Positions 25,523 through 34,699 of a stretch of DNA of 64,000 nt are shown piece by piece. Made by a program: the position numbers and the translations under genes. Below the pieces are notes generated by a model. The model was given only the letters and a program-made list of their open reading frames with translations, was not told the DNA's origin and ran no database searches. The DNA is from Kaistella chaponensis (GTDB taxonomy: Bacteria; Bacteroidota; Bacteroidia; Flavobacteriales; Weeksellaceae): the NCBI RefSeq assembly GCF_900156725.1, contig NZ_FTOI01000012.1:1-64000 (forward strand), read 5' to 3'. Position 1 is the first letter of the stretch; each line of letters opens with the position of its first letter.

Positions 25523-26857
25523 ATGAACGTTACAGCTACAAATCATGACGAAGTAAGTGCATTGCTTACAGTTACATTAGATAAATCAGATTACAAAGAA
25601 AAAGTTGAAAAACAGTTGCTCAACTACGCAAAAAATGCACAAGTTCCTGGATTTAGAAAGGGAAAAGTGCCTTTGAGCATGGTGAGAAAACAGTATGAAG
25701 CAGGTATCGCTTTTGAAGAAATCAACAAACAGGTTTCTGAAGCGTTGAACGGTTATATCAATGATAATAATTTCAGATTGGTTGGTCAACCTGTTCCACA
25801 ACCTGTAGAGCAATTAGATCACAATGCAGAACAATTAACGGTTGCTTTTGAAATTGGTTATGAACCAGAATTCACAATTGATCTTTCTAAATATGAAGCA
25901 CCTCACTACAAAGTAGAAGCTTCCGACAAAGAAATCGGATTAAGTATCGAGAACATGCAGAAGCGTTTCGCAGAGCAGGTTCCTCAAGATGCAATTGCTG
26001 ATGATTCTACGATTGCTTTAGAAATCAGCCAAGTTGTAGAAGAAGGAGCAGAAGGAGAACACCATCATGCACCAAAAAACATCACGATCGATGCAACCAA
26101 AAAAGAAGCTTTCAACTTGGTAAAAGCTTTGAAAATGGATGAGTCAGTGAAAGTTTCAAAAGCTGATTTAGTTGCAAACGAAGAATTGGCAAAAGAATTG
26201 AGTTTCAGCAAAGAAGAAGTAGAGCATTTGCATCACAACGAAATCGAAGTGAAAGTAAAAGATTTCTTCGGTTTGAACTTGGCAGAATTGAACCAAGATT
26301 TGTTTGATAAAGTGTACGGTAAAGACACTGTGAAATCTGAAGAAGAACTAAAAGCAAAAGTGAAAACTGAGTTGGATGAGTATTTCCAGCAAAATGCAGA
26401 TGTACATTTCGTAAACAAAGTGTTGGAGCAGATCAACGAAAAAGAAGAGGTGAAACTTCCAGAAGCATTTTTAGTAAAATGGTTATTGCACAGCAATGAA
26501 AACATTAATGATGAAAATCAAGCTAAAGAAATTCTAGAAGCGGAGAAGAATCAATTGAAATACCAAATTTTGGAAGGTAAATTGATGAACGACAACGAAA
26601 TCAAATTGGAATATTCCGATGTTTTAGCACAAGCAGAACAGTTGGTAAGAAACCAATTGGCGATCTACGGAATTCACCATTTAGGTGATGAGGAAGTACA
26701 GAAATATGCTGTTGAAATGTTGAAAGATCAAGAGCAGGTTCGTCAAATTTCTTCAGAAGTTGGAATGGCTAAGTTGAAAGATGTGATCTTAGAAAAAGCG
26801 ACTAAAAAAGAAACTACAATCTCTCACGATGAGTTTTTAGAAGAATTGAAAAAGTAA
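25523..26857 (+). CDS. tig: trigger factor
   Basis: Ribosome-bound chaperone that meets nascent chains at the exit tunnel. The N-terminal domain has the ribosome-docking loop VPGFRKGKVP at about residues 37-46. A middle domain and a long helical C-terminal domain follow, rich in charged residues (EELKAKVKTELDEYF). A central stretch rich in histidine (EGEHHHAP and EVEHLHHNEIEV) is notable. The middle domain is too diverged to claim prolyl isomerase activity. The length of 444 is normal. A strong terminator follows. Confidence 0.93.
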   Translation: MNVTATNHDEVSALLTVTLDKSDYKEKVEKQLLNYAKNAQVPGFRKGKVPLSMVRKQYEAGIAFEEINKQVSEALNGYINDNNFRLVGQPVPQPVEQLDHNAEQLTVAFEIGYEPEFTIDLSKYEAPHYKVEASDKEIGLSIENMQKRFAEQVPQDAIADDSTIALEISQVVEEGAEGEHHHAPKNITIDATKKEAFNLVKALKMDESVKVSKADLVANEELAKELSFSKEEVEHLHHNEIEVKVKDFFGLNLAELNQDLFDKVYGKDTVKSEEELKAKVKTELDEYFQQNADVHFVNKVLEQINEKEEVKLPEAFLVKWLLHSNENINDENQAKEILEAEKNQLKYQILEGKLMNDNEIKLEYSDVLAQAEQLVRNQLAIYGIHHLGDEEVQKYAVEMLKDQEQVRQISSEVGMAKLKDVILEKATKKETTISHDEFLEELKK

Positions 26858-26876
26858 TTTTTCAGTCATCAATAAG

Positions 26877-26913
26877 AAATCCGTCTCAGCAATGAGACGG
26901 ATTTTTTTTTTTT
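26877..26913 (+). terminator. strong terminator after tig
   Basis: AAATCCGTCTC pairs perfectly with GAGACGGATTT around a 6-nt loop and is followed by about ten T. It starts 20 bases after the tig stop. Confidence 0.9.
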
Positions 26914-26957
26914 AATGAGCACTTTGACAAATATTCGTGGTATTTCTACCTAGAAAT

Positions 26958-27542
26958 TTAGGAACCATATTCAATTTTCCATTCATCTGCGGCATCGCAA
27001 AGTGTATTGTAGAAATCTTCGCCGTATTTTCGGATTAATGGTGTTTTCAAGAATTTATAAATCGGAACTTTCAATTCTTTACCCAAAATACACGCATCGT
27101 TGCAAATTTCCCATTGGTGATAATTGAAAGCCGTAAAAGTTCTGTATTCATCTACGCGAATCGGATAAAGATGGCAGGAAATTGGTTTTTGCCAATCTAC
27201 AGCGCCGTCTTCATAAGCTTTTTCGATGCCACATTTCGTAACTCCTTTTTCATCAAAAATTACATACGCACATTCTGCTCCGTTCACCATTGGTGTTACA
27301 TAATCGCCATCTTGCGGGTCAATCGCCCATGTTCCTTGTTCTTCCAAAGCTTTCACTCCTTCCGGACGCAGATAAGGCTTTACCTGCTCAAAAATTCGAT
27401 CGAGGATTTCTGTTTCGGCTTTATCCAAAGGTGCACCAACATCGCCTGCTACGCAACACGCACCTTTGCATTTACTGAGGTTACATACAAATTCTTCAGA
27501 AAATACATCTTCAGAAATTAATTTATCTTCAATTTGAATCAT
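26958..27542 (-). CDS. DUF3109 family cysteine-rich protein
   Basis: Protein of 194 residues of the DUF3109 family, whose conserved cysteines suggest iron-sulphur or zinc binding. Visible cysteine motifs are CNLSKCKGACC (residues 21-31), then single cysteines in AECAYV, VTKCGIEKAY, ISCHLYPIR, EICNDAC. The pattern resembles the YkgJ/UPF0153 group of CxxxCxxCC proteins, whose role is unknown. It lies 5 bases downstream of the DUF6427 gene on the same strand, so they are probably co-transcribed. Confidence 0.88.
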   Translation of the reverse strand: MIQIEDKLISEDVFSEEFVCNLSKCKGACCVAGDVGAPLDKAETEILDRIFEQVKPYLRPEGVKALEEQGTWAIDPQDGDYVTPMVNGAECAYVIFDEKGVTKCGIEKAYEDGAVDWQKPISCHLYPIRVDEYRTFTAFNYHQWEICNDACILGKELKVPIYKFLKTPLIRKYGEDFYNTLCDAADEWKIEYGS

Positions 27543-27547
27543 GGTTA

Positions 27548-28456
27548 TTAAATATTAAATTTGAAATAGTTGGTGAGTTTGAAAAGGATAAGGGAAAAAA
27601 TAATCAACCAAAGTCCCGTTTCTTTCATCCAGTATCGAGGTAAAAACTTAAGCATTCTACTTAATATGATGGAAGTAGGAAGTGCAAGCAAAAGTAAGTA
27701 TTCATATTGATTTCCCATGTACAGGACGATTGTAATTAGTTGTGCCAAAGAAAAAATCAATAAAAAAGTGTATTTAAACTTACTTGTCGGACTTTTTTTA
27801 TTGAAATTTCTGAAATGATCCATCACAGCGTGAATTAACAGTAAAGCAATCGGAAGAAGCCAAATCAAATAGGAAATATGTTCAGAAATTTTGAATTCAC
27901 CAAAAGGAAAATAAACAGGATTCCAAGAATTCATTCCTAGAAAATAAGCAATTCCGAAATAGGACATTCCAATAAGAAACATCCCAAATAGTAAGCGGAA
28001 GAAATGCAAACCAACCTTATCTGAAGTCCCAATGATATGCAGAATTACAAAAAATGTCATCGGCCAAGTTGTGGGCAGAAAAATAAAATTGATCGCTAAA
28101 ATTGCACCCACTAAAATGTAAGAATTTTTACGCACGACCATATCCACATTGGTTAACAGCAACAGAATAATCGAATTCGTAAAAAGCGAAACTGCAATGC
28201 CAATATCTAAATCACCAAGATATAAGGAGAAAATAATGACCGTGTAAAGAAATAAAGGCAGATGCGACTGGTAATTCAGTGCAATTGCATTAAAACAGAA
28301 ATATCCCAAAGCAATCCCAGCAAAAGTAATTACAGCCGAAAAAACATCTAAAGTGTTGAAGTCGAGAAAATTAAATCCAATTACGATGATCAGTAGAACG
28401 CCAATGTAAACAGGTATCGAAAAAATATTGCTTTCTTTTGAAAGTAATCGAAACAT
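27548..28456 (-). CDS. DUF6427 family integral membrane protein
   Basis: Polytopic membrane protein of 302 residues, with about nine hydrophobic helices spread over its whole length and no soluble domain. The start MFRLLSKESNIFSIPVY resembles the DUF6427 family of Flavobacteriia. The function is unknown. It is divergent from the DUF6341 gene, with 42 bases between the start codons, and upstream of the DUF3109 gene. Pairing of DUF6341 and DUF6427 with upp is something I recall from related genomes; here upp is elsewhere. Confidence 0.78.
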   Translation of the reverse strand: MFRLLSKESNIFSIPVYIGVLLIIVIGFNFLDFNTLDVFSAVITFAGIALGYFCFNAIALNYQSHLPLFLYTVIIFSLYLGDLDIGIAVSLFTNSIILLLLTNVDMVVRKNSYILVGAILAINFIFLPTTWPMTFFVILHIIGTSDKVGLHFFRLLFGMFLIGMSYFGIAYFLGMNSWNPVYFPFGEFKISEHISYLIWLLPIALLLIHAVMDHFRNFNKKSPTSKFKYTFLLIFSLAQLITIVLYMGNQYEYLLLLALPTSIILSRMLKFLPRYWMKETGLWLIIFSLILFKLTNYFKFNI

Positions 28457-28498
28457 TTTTTATAAATTTGTGCAAAGTTAATTTAAAAAAGGAAAATA

Positions 28499-28732
28499 AT
28501 GACATCAATATTTCTATTAATAAGCAGGTTTTTCAAATGGTCTTTCGGTTTTTTCGACTTCGCAGCCAATTTTGTAAACTGGATTCTATTCTTCGTTGCA
28601 ACAGCATTATTTTGCTATTGGTGTTATGTTTTGATGTCTACTTTGGGCGGAGATAAAGACAAAGAATATTTTTCACCAACAGAAGGTCATTTCCCATATT
28701 ACGACCCAAAAATTCACAAAAAGGAACTCTAA
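28499..28732 (+). CDS. DUF6341 family small membrane protein
   Basis: Protein of 77 residues with two closely spaced hydrophobic segments (about 4-21 and 27-48), followed by a soluble tail with DKDKEYFSPTEGHFPYYDPK. This matches the DUF6341 family as I recall it. The function is unknown. It is divergent from the DUF6427 gene with only 42 bases between, so the two promoters must overlap. A bidirectional terminator follows. Confidence 0.8.
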   Translation: MTSIFLLISRFFKWSFGFFDFAANFVNWILFFVATALFCYWCYVLMSTLGGDKDKEYFSPTEGHFPYYDPKIHKKEL

Positions 28733-28757
28733 ATAATTGATACTTATTTTTATTATA

Positions 28758-28790
28758 AAAATCCCGAAATTGCTATAATTTCGGGATTTT
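28758..28790. terminator. bidirectional terminator between DUF6341 and the universal stress gene
   Basis: AAAATCCCGAAATT pairs perfectly with AATTTCGGGATTTT around a 5-nt loop, with A/T runs on both sides. It serves two convergent genes. Confidence 0.9.
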
Positions 28791-28813
28791 ATTTTGCTAA
28801 ATTTTTAATGTTC

Positions 28814-29248
28814 TTAGTGAATAGGAATTACCAAAACCGGTATCGTTGCACGGCGCGTTAATTCTTTGGTTAAACTCCCTACAAATACATCATAGATGCC
28901 ACTTCTGCCGTGAGAACCCATCACCATATATGCCGCATTTTTTTCCTTTGCATACTCTAATATGATGTCTCCTGCAACTCCCTGTTTCAGCAAGTGGTCA
29001 CAATCAACATCTTCTGCAAGGATACGTTGTTCTAGGTTATTAAGGCTTTGAAGCTCTTGTTTTATTTCATTCTGTTCAACTTCCGGAAAATATTGAAATC
29101 CCATATCACCTATTGCAAAACCAATATCTGCAGGTGCAACGTGGATTAACGAAAGTTTTCCTCCAATTTCTTTTGCGAATTTTATGGCTCCGTTAATAAG
29201 AGCATCTGTAGAATCACCGAAATCTACGGGTAAAATAATATTGATCAT
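28814..29248 (-). CDS. universal stress protein, UspA type
   Basis: Single-domain universal stress protein of 144 residues. It starts with INIILPVDFGDSTDALINGAIKFA, and the nucleotide-binding motif GSHGRSG lies at about residues 114-120, inside the pattern G-2x-G-9x-G(S). This points to the ATP-binding subgroup. Such proteins respond to stress or starvation; their biochemical action is poorly known. It appears monocistronic, with a terminator downstream. Confidence 0.9.
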   Translation of the reverse strand: MINIILPVDFGDSTDALINGAIKFAKEIGGKLSLIHVAPADIGFAIGDMGFQYFPEVEQNEIKQELQSLNNLEQRILAEDVDCDHLLKQGVAGDIILEYAKEKNAAYMVMGSHGRSGIYDVFVGSLTKELTRRATIPVLVIPIH

Positions 29249-29341
29249 CTTATTTAATTTTATTGATTAAAGTTACGTTTTTTTTCCCGTAATAAAAAAG
29301 ACTGTGACATTTATCAACAATGACCTATGTTTTTTTAAGAC

Positions 29342-29950
29342 TTATTGAATCCTTAAATCAAACAGTTTTTTATCATCCAGAAATGCTTCTAAAATATCAT
29401 GTTCTTCTACTTTCCCAACGCCTTTTGGCGTTCCAGTGAAAATGAGATCACCAACTCGCAAGGTGAAATACTGAGAAACAAATTCGATGATTTTCTCTGG
29501 CGAAAAAAGCATCATTGAAGTATTTCCGTCCTGAACTTTTTCTTTGTTTTTAATTAAAGAGAAACTCAGATTTTTCAGGTCGAAATTTTCTTTTTTGTAG
29601 AATTCAGATAAAACCGCACTTCCATCAAAACCTTTTGCCAACTCCCACGGAAGTCCTTTTTCTTTCAACTTGCTTTGAAGATCTCGAGCGGTAAAATCGA
29701 TTCCTAAACCAATTTCGTCGTAGTATTTATCGGCATTTTCTGCTTGAATATATTTTCCGCCTTTCGAAATTTTCAAAACCACTTCCAATTCGTAATGAAT
29801 GTCATTTGAAAATTCAGGAATATAAAAATCGCTCCCTTTTTTTAAAACCGCAGTATCAGGTTTCATAAAAATAACGGGGTTTTTTGGGATTTCATTGCCC
29901 AATTCTTTGGCGTGCTCTGCGTAATTTCTGCCGATGCAAATTATTTTCAT
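29342..29950 (-). CDS. fumarylacetoacetate hydrolase family protein (FAHD1-like)
   Basis: Metal-dependent hydrolase of 202 residues. It has the FAH-fold marks: IICIGRNYAEHAKELG at the N-terminus, the metal-binding HYELEVVLKI with an ExE pair near residue 70, GIDFTARDLQ with a metal aspartate near 102, and the FTGTPKGVG loop near 175. Short members of this type act on acylpyruvates or oxaloacetate; the substrate here is unproven. It heads leftward towards the universal stress gene and has the DUF2007 gene 45 bases upstream on the same strand. Confidence 0.88.
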   Translation of the reverse strand: MKIICIGRNYAEHAKELGNEIPKNPVIFMKPDTAVLKKGSDFYIPEFSNDIHYELEVVLKISKGGKYIQAENADKYYDEIGLGIDFTARDLQSKLKEKGLPWELAKGFDGSAVLSEFYKKENFDLKNLSFSLIKNKEKVQDGNTSMMLFSPEKIIEFVSQYFTLRVGDLIFTGTPKGVGKVEEHDILEAFLDDKKLFDLRIQ

Positions 29951-29995
29951 ATCAAAAAAAAATGTAGATGATGGAGTTATTTGTAGTGTTAATCT

Positions 29996-30418
29996 TTAAG
30001 CCTGAAATTCATTATTGCAATAATAACAATGATAAAGATGACTTGGTGCTTTGAGGGGAAATCCTAATACCAGAAGCGAAACTCCAAATAATCCGCCTGG
30101 ATTTTCATCGCGATAAAGATGATTTGATCCGCATTTCGGACAGGTAAAATCAAATTCAGGATTCAAAATGGTATGTTCAACTTCTAAACTGGTATGTTCG
30201 TTTTCTAAGAAATTATTTATAATTTCTATTGCTTTTTCTTTTTCATCATCAAAAACCTGCAGTTGAATTCCGCCCAAAGCTTGCGATAAAAGCCAGTCTG
30301 ATTGGATCGTCTGCTCGTTGGCAATAAAACTTTCCAAACCATTATTCTTCAAAATCTGCTTGTCGCGATTGGCTTCAAGACTGTTGGTGTAATATTTAAA
30401 TTGAACAAGAGTTGCCAT
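29996..30418 (-). CDS. DUF2007 protein with C-terminal zinc ribbon
   Basis: Protein of 140 residues. The N-terminal part (about 1-75) is a DUF2007 signal-transduction-like domain with the phrase LVQFKYYTNSLEANRDKQIL. It is followed by a zinc ribbon, FTCPKCGSNHLYR near residue 95 and YHCYYCNNEF at the end, with four cysteines. A hydrophobic segment GLFGVSLLVLGFPL lies between the cysteine pairs. The function is unknown. Confidence 0.82.
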   Translation of the reverse strand: MATLVQFKYYTNSLEANRDKQILKNNGLESFIANEQTIQSDWLLSQALGGIQLQVFDDEKEKAIEIINNFLENEHTSLEVEHTILNPEFDFTCPKCGSNHLYRDENPGGLFGVSLLVLGFPLKAPSHLYHCYYCNNEFQA

Positions 30419-30448
30419 AAGTTTGAAATTTTTTAGGAATTGATCATT

Positions 30449-31213
30449 CTAAAATTTACTTCTGAGCTGAATTCCGGTCAAAATCTTCTTCGTGTACAAA
30501 GGGAAATCTGCATTTTGAATCCAGCCATAATATCCCAAATCTTTCTGAAAAACTTCTTTCACTCGTTGACCTTTGTATTTTCCGAAACTGAAAATTTCTT
30601 TTTCTTCGTCATCAAAAGCGATAAATCCGGCTAAATCTGCGAATTTGTTGTGAAAAGAAAATTCACTCAAACCTGCAATGTCATTGGGAAGTTCATCGTA
30701 ATGCCCAACTTGAGCATCTAAAACTTCAAAGGTTGCCAAAACATCGGCTTCAGCGGAATGCGCGTTTTCTAACCCTTTTTTGCAGTAAAACTGATAAGCT
30801 GCAGTCAAATTCCGAGGTTCCATTTTATGGAAAATCGTTTGCGCATCTACGAGTTTGAATTTGCTTAAATCAAAATCGATTCCAGCTCGTAAAAGTTCTT
30901 CTGCCAAAAGCGGAACATCAAAACGGTTCGAATTAAAACCGCCTAAATCTGCACCTGAAATCATTTCTAAAACCTTTGCTGCAATTTGTTTGAAAGTTGG
31001 CGCGTCTTTTACCTTTTCATCGGTAATTCCGTGAACTGCGGTAGATTCTTTCGGAATCAACATTTCCGGATTTACGAGCCAAGTTTTACTTTCGCGCGAT
31101 GCATCTGGATTTACTTTTAAAATAGAAATTTCTACGATTCGGTCTTTTGCAACATTGACTCCTGTTGTTTCTAAATCGAATACACAAAGCGGTTTATGGA
31201 GTTTTAAATTCAT
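30449..31213 (-). CDS. DEDDh 3'-5' exonuclease (DNA polymerase III epsilon-like)
   Basis: Exonuclease of 254 residues. All DEDDh residues are visible: D and E in VFDLETTG (residues 13-15), D in FNSNRFDVPLL near 103, then H and D in HSAEADVLATFEVL near 150. The C-terminal part carries an IFSFGKYKGQRVKEVFQKDLGYYGWI segment, a small domain typical of exodeoxyribonuclease X-type proteins. It may act in repair or in trimming rather than as the replicative proofreading subunit. Repeat units of the ATTTGAAAATG type lie just upstream of the start. Confidence 0.9.
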   Translation of the reverse strand: MNLKLHKPLCVFDLETTGVNVAKDRIVEISILKVNPDASRESKTWLVNPEMLIPKESTAVHGITDEKVKDAPTFKQIAAKVLEMISGADLGGFNSNRFDVPLLAEELLRAGIDFDLSKFKLVDAQTIFHKMEPRNLTAAYQFYCKKGLENAHSAEADVLATFEVLDAQVGHYDELPNDIAGLSEFSFHNKFADLAGFIAFDDEEKEIFSFGKYKGQRVKEVFQKDLGYYGWIQNADFPLYTKKILTGIQLRSKF

Positions 31214-31221
31214 TTTTTTTA

Positions 31222-31270
31222 ATGTGATGGTTTGAAAATGCGATAATTTGAAAATGTGATCATTTCAAAA
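31222..31270. repeat. dispersed repeat (ATTTGAAAATGTGAT type)
   Basis: Three tandem near-copies of GGTTTGAAAATGCGAT / AATTTGAAAATGTGAT / CATTTCAAAAT fill the gap between pssA and the exonuclease gene. Matching units occur at 10845 and, inverted, at 4485. Confidence 0.6.
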
Positions 31271-31272
31271 TT

Positions 31273-31989
31273 TTACTTCAATTGTCTTTGAAAAACGATT
31301 GAAATTAAAATATAATATAAAATTACCAGCGGAATTCCAATGGTTTTAAACAAGATTAATATCAATACAGCGCCAATTAACAATGCAATTTTCGGGTAAT
31401 TGTCCTCTAATTTCATGGATTTGAATTTCATGGCAATCATTTTAATGGGTGAAATTAAAAGCCAAGAACTTATAATAGTAAAGAAGATTAAAACAACCGG
31501 TGCTTCGGAAAATTCATTAATAGAAATGTTTTTTTCTTGTACAAAATAATACAATCCGAAAATTAAAATGGTGTTTGAAGGTGTATTTAATCCTTTAAAA
31601 TAATAAGTTTGCTCTTCATCCAAATTGAAAATCGCTAATCGTAAGCAAGAAAATAGAGTGATAAAAAGTCCGAAATATTTTATTTCAAAAGGCAATTCCA
31701 TTCCGAAAAGTTGAGTTCCGAAAGGTTCTAACGCTTTATACATCACAATTCCCGGCAACAAACCAAAACTCACCATATCTGCAAGTGAATCCAGTTGCGC
31801 ACCCAAATTTGAGTTCGATTTCAGCGCTCTTGCAATAAATCCATCGAAAAAATCTAAAATTAGGGACAGAATAATACAAATAGCGGTGATCTTATAATTC
31901 CCATTCAATAATTGAATTACTCCAATGCTTCCCGAAAATAAATTGGCAAGCGTAAAAGCGTTTGCGAGATTATTTTTAATAAAGTTCAT
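31273..31989 (-). CDS. pssA: CDP-alcohol phosphatidyltransferase, probably phosphatidylserine synthase
   Basis: Membrane enzyme of 238 residues that joins CDP-diacylglycerol to an alcohol, most likely serine. The CDP-alcohol phosphatidyltransferase motif DG-xx-AR-x8-G-xxx-D-xxx-D is complete in DGFIARALKSNSNLGAQLD followed by SLAD, near residues 49-71. Around it are about seven hydrophobic helices. The phosphatidylserine assignment rests on family resemblance (start IKNNLANAFTLANLFSG) and is likely rather than proven. The product would feed phosphatidylethanolamine synthesis. Confidence 0.88.
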   Translation of the reverse strand: MNFIKNNLANAFTLANLFSGSIGVIQLLNGNYKITAICIILSLILDFFDGFIARALKSNSNLGAQLDSLADMVSFGLLPGIVMYKALEPFGTQLFGMELPFEIKYFGLFITLFSCLRLAIFNLDEEQTYYFKGLNTPSNTILIFGLYYFVQEKNISINEFSEAPVVLIFFTIISSWLLISPIKMIAMKFKSMKLEDNYPKIALLIGAVLILILFKTIGIPLVILYYILISIVFQRQLK

Positions 31990-32073
31990 AAGAGCAAAAG
32001 TAAGGTTTTTATTAAAATTGATGTTACCATTATTCTTTAAAAAACGAAATAATAACGAAAGGTGAATTTAATG

Positions 32074-32094
32074 TAAATTTGCAGCCTAATTTTG
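32074..32094 (+). promoter_or_regulatory. two overlapping -7 candidates before the LTA-synthase-like gene
   Basis: TAAATTTG at 32074-32081 and TAATTTTG at 32087-32094 both match TAnnTTTG. They lie 23 and 10 bases before the start codon. Confidence 0.45.
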
Positions 32095-32104
32095 ATTCAA
32101 TTTC

Positions 32105-34027
32105 ATGAAAGAAATAAGATTACAAGAACTCTTTGTCCTTTTTTACCGAATTTTTTTGGCGTTTTTTTTCTATCAGATCGCGCGGTTTTTATTTTGGTTT
32201 TTTAACAAAGATCTCATCAGAATAGATTCTGTAGCTGATTATATCAATATCTCCTACCATGGATTTGCGTTTGATACGACAGCAATTTTGTACGTAAACT
32301 CGCTCTTTATATTGTTGAGTTTGATTCCTATTGTCATTAACACCAAAAAATATTACCAGAAATTTCTCTTCTACCTTTATTTCATTACCAATGGAATTGC
32401 GTACGGTATGAATTTCGGCGATTTTATTTATTACAAATTTTCGCAGGCGAGATTAACTACTGCTGCACTGAATGTGGCAAAAAATGAAAACAATATCGGT
32501 AAAATATTTATCGTTTCGATTTTAGAACATCCATTCGTTATTTTTTGGTTTGCGGTGTTGATTATGCTTTGGATTTTTCTGTATAAAAAAGAAAAGGTAA
32601 AAGAATTCAAACCTGAAAAAAAATGGATTTATTTTGGCTCTTCCGTAGTGAGTTTATGTATCATCGCAACTTTGGTTGTCGGTGGGATTCGAGGCGATTT
32701 CAAGCATTCCACGCGGCCCATTAATTTGGTCGATGCAAACCGCCATGTGAAAAATCCTTTGCAGGCCAATGTGGTTTTAAATAGTGTTTTTTCCTTTTTC
32801 CGAACCATTGATACCAATAATTTTAAAGAAGTTCACTTTGTAGATCAAAAGTTCGTTGATCAAAACATTAAACCTTATAAATTATATGTTCGGGAAAATG
32901 CAGCGCCAAAACCGAATATTGTTATTTTTATTCTCGAAAGTTTTGCGAAAGAATATTCTGGTGCGTTTAATAAAAATACCGACATTGAAAATTTCGTTTC
33001 CTACACTCCTTTTTTTGATAGTTTGGCGACACAGAGCTTGATTGCAACGAATGCTTTTGCGAACGGAAGACAATCCATTCACGGGATGAGTTCGGTTCTG
33101 GCCGGAATTCCGAGTCTGAAAGATGCCTTTACAAGTTCACCGTATTCCAACCAAAAAATTCAGTCGATCGTTTCGGTTTCGAATGAAATGGGTTATGATA
33201 CTTCCTTTTTTCATGGCGCTCCGAATGGTTCAATGGGATTTTTGGGTTTCGGAAATATATTGGGTTTCAAAAATTATTATGGGAAGACCGAATATAACAA
33301 TGATGCCGATTTCGATGGAATGTGGGGAATCTGGGATGAACCTTTTTTTCAGTATTTCGCCCATACTTTGAACCGAAAGAAATCCCCGTTTATGGCAACG
33401 CTTTTCTCTGTTTCCTCTCATCATCCCTTTAAAGTTCCGGAAAAATATCAAGGAAAATTCAGGAAAGGTCCATTAGAAATTCATGAGCCGATTGGTTATA
33501 CCGATTTTGCATTGAAAAAATTCTTCGAAACCGCGAAGAAAATGCAGTGGTACAACAATACGATCTTTGTAATGGTTGCCGATCATACGAACCAAGTAGG
33601 TTATCCTGAATACGAAAAAGCCATGAGTCGTTTTGCGATTCCTATTTTATTTTATTCCCCAAATCCAAAATACAATCTGAAGGGCGAAATTACGAGTCCA
33701 GCGCAACAGATGGATATTTACCCAACTTTAGCCGATTTAATGGGCTATAACAAAAAAATTAGAAGTTGGGGGAAAAGTTTGGTTTCGAACAAGCAAGAAG
33801 AATCTATTATTGTGAATTCCAGTGGAGTAGAGCAGTTTATCATCGGAAATTATATTTATTTATTTGATGGAAAAGATTTTACAGGGATTTATAACTTCAA
33901 AGATTTAGGCTATGAGAATAATCTACTCGGAAAAGTGAATACCCCAGAAATCACATTGGGCAAATTGAAAAGCAAAGCTTGGTACCAAGATTATATGGAT
34001 CGCGTTATCAATAGAAAACTAAATTAG
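32105..34027 (+). CDS. LTA synthase family sulfatase-like membrane enzyme
   Basis: Protein of 640 residues with five N-terminal membrane helices (to about residue 205) and an extracytoplasmic alkaline-phosphatase-superfamily domain. Domain marks are PNIVIFILESFAKEYSG near 265-281 with the metal-binding glutamate, the likely nucleophile S324 in ANGRQSIHGMSS (Thr in classical LtaS), FHGAPNGSMGF near 368, HHPFKVP near 440, and VMVADHTNQVGYPEY near 492. Gram-negative bacteria lack lipoteichoic acid, so a phosphoglycerol or phosphoethanolamine transfer to an envelope glycan or lipid is more likely. The substrate is unknown. Confidence 0.9.
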   Translation: MKEIRLQELFVLFYRIFLAFFFYQIARFLFWFFNKDLIRIDSVADYINISYHGFAFDTTAILYVNSLFILLSLIPIVINTKKYYQKFLFYLYFITNGIAYGMNFGDFIYYKFSQARLTTAALNVAKNENNIGKIFIVSILEHPFVIFWFAVLIMLWIFLYKKEKVKEFKPEKKWIYFGSSVVSLCIIATLVVGGIRGDFKHSTRPINLVDANRHVKNPLQANVVLNSVFSFFRTIDTNNFKEVHFVDQKFVDQNIKPYKLYVRENAAPKPNIVIFILESFAKEYSGAFNKNTDIENFVSYTPFFDSLATQSLIATNAFANGRQSIHGMSSVLAGIPSLKDAFTSSPYSNQKIQSIVSVSNEMGYDTSFFHGAPNGSMGFLGFGNILGFKNYYGKTEYNNDADFDGMWGIWDEPFFQYFAHTLNRKKSPFMATLFSVSSHHPFKVPEKYQGKFRKGPLEIHEPIGYTDFALKKFFETAKKMQWYNNTIFVMVADHTNQVGYPEYEKAMSRFAIPILFYSPNPKYNLKGEITSPAQQMDIYPTLADLMGYNKKIRSWGKSLVSNKQEESIIVNSSGVEQFIIGNYIYLFDGKDFTGIYNFKDLGYENNLLGKVNTPEITLGKLKSKAWYQDYMDRVINRKLN

Positions 34028-34164
34028 GATTATTGCTTCAAAAATGTTTTCATTTCTGAGTTTGGAGTAACAATTTTATAAAGTATGCTTAGAATAATTA
34101 AAAATTTGGTATTTAACTTTTTTTAGTTACTTTTATCCAACTAATAATTAAAATAATTTTAAAA

Positions 34165-34587
34165 ATGAAAAAAATAGTTTTCTCTTTTGTTGCGCTTATG
34201 TTTGCAACACTTTCTTATGCCCAAATCGAAGGAAAATGGAAGACCATCGATGATGAAACCGGTAAACCAAAATCGATCGTAGAAATTACGAAAAAAAGCG
34301 ACGGTAAGTATTACGGAAGAATCATCCAGTTGCTCATTAAACCGGAACACAATACTTGTGTAGATTGTACAGACGACAGAAAAAATAAGCCAATTTTAGG
34401 TTTAGAAATTATTCGTGGGCTGAAAAAAAGTGGTAGTGAATTTTCTGGAGGAACAATTGTAAACCCAAAAGGTGGAAAAGAATATGGATGTAAAATTACC
34501 AGAAGTGGTGATAAATTGAATGTAAAAGGAAGCTTGAAATCCTTCTCATTCATAGGTAAAACTCAAACTTGGGAACTGGTAAAATAA
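34165..34587 (+). CDS. DUF2147 family secreted protein
   Basis: Small exported protein of 140 residues with a signal peptide (1-19, ending SYAQ). It has the DUF2147 pattern IEGKWKTIDDETGKPKSIVEI, then CVDCTDDRKNKPILGLEII, with a CxxC pair, and GGTIVNPKGGKEYGCKI near the middle. Members form a calycin-like small barrel and are thought to be periplasmic; the function is unknown. It appears to be transcribed alone. Confidence 0.9.
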   Translation: MKKIVFSFVALMFATLSYAQIEGKWKTIDDETGKPKSIVEITKKSDGKYYGRIIQLLIKPEHNTCVDCTDDRKNKPILGLEIIRGLKKSGSEFSGGTIVNPKGGKEYGCKITRSGDKLNVKGSLKSFSFIGKTQTWELVK

Positions 34588-34669
34588 TCCAAAACACAAC
34601 ATTATTAAAGCAATTCGAAAGAGTTGCTTTTTTTTGTGTGCATATCTTAGTGGTTTGCTAAAAAATCTT

Positions 34670-34677
34670 TACTTTTG
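34670..34677 (+). promoter_or_regulatory. -7 promoter element of pdhB
   Basis: TACTTTTG matches TAnnTTTG and lies 23 bases before the start codon chosen for the PDH E1 beta gene, inside the stretch that a longer frame would translate. This supports the shorter start. Confidence 0.6.
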
Positions 34678-34699
34678 CACTTTAATTTTTCAATCTATT

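Noticed and set aside
34634-34699. Upstream ATG as the start of pdhB
   Set aside because: The 22 extra residues are encoded over the predicted promoter, and the family starts at MKEFTFRE.
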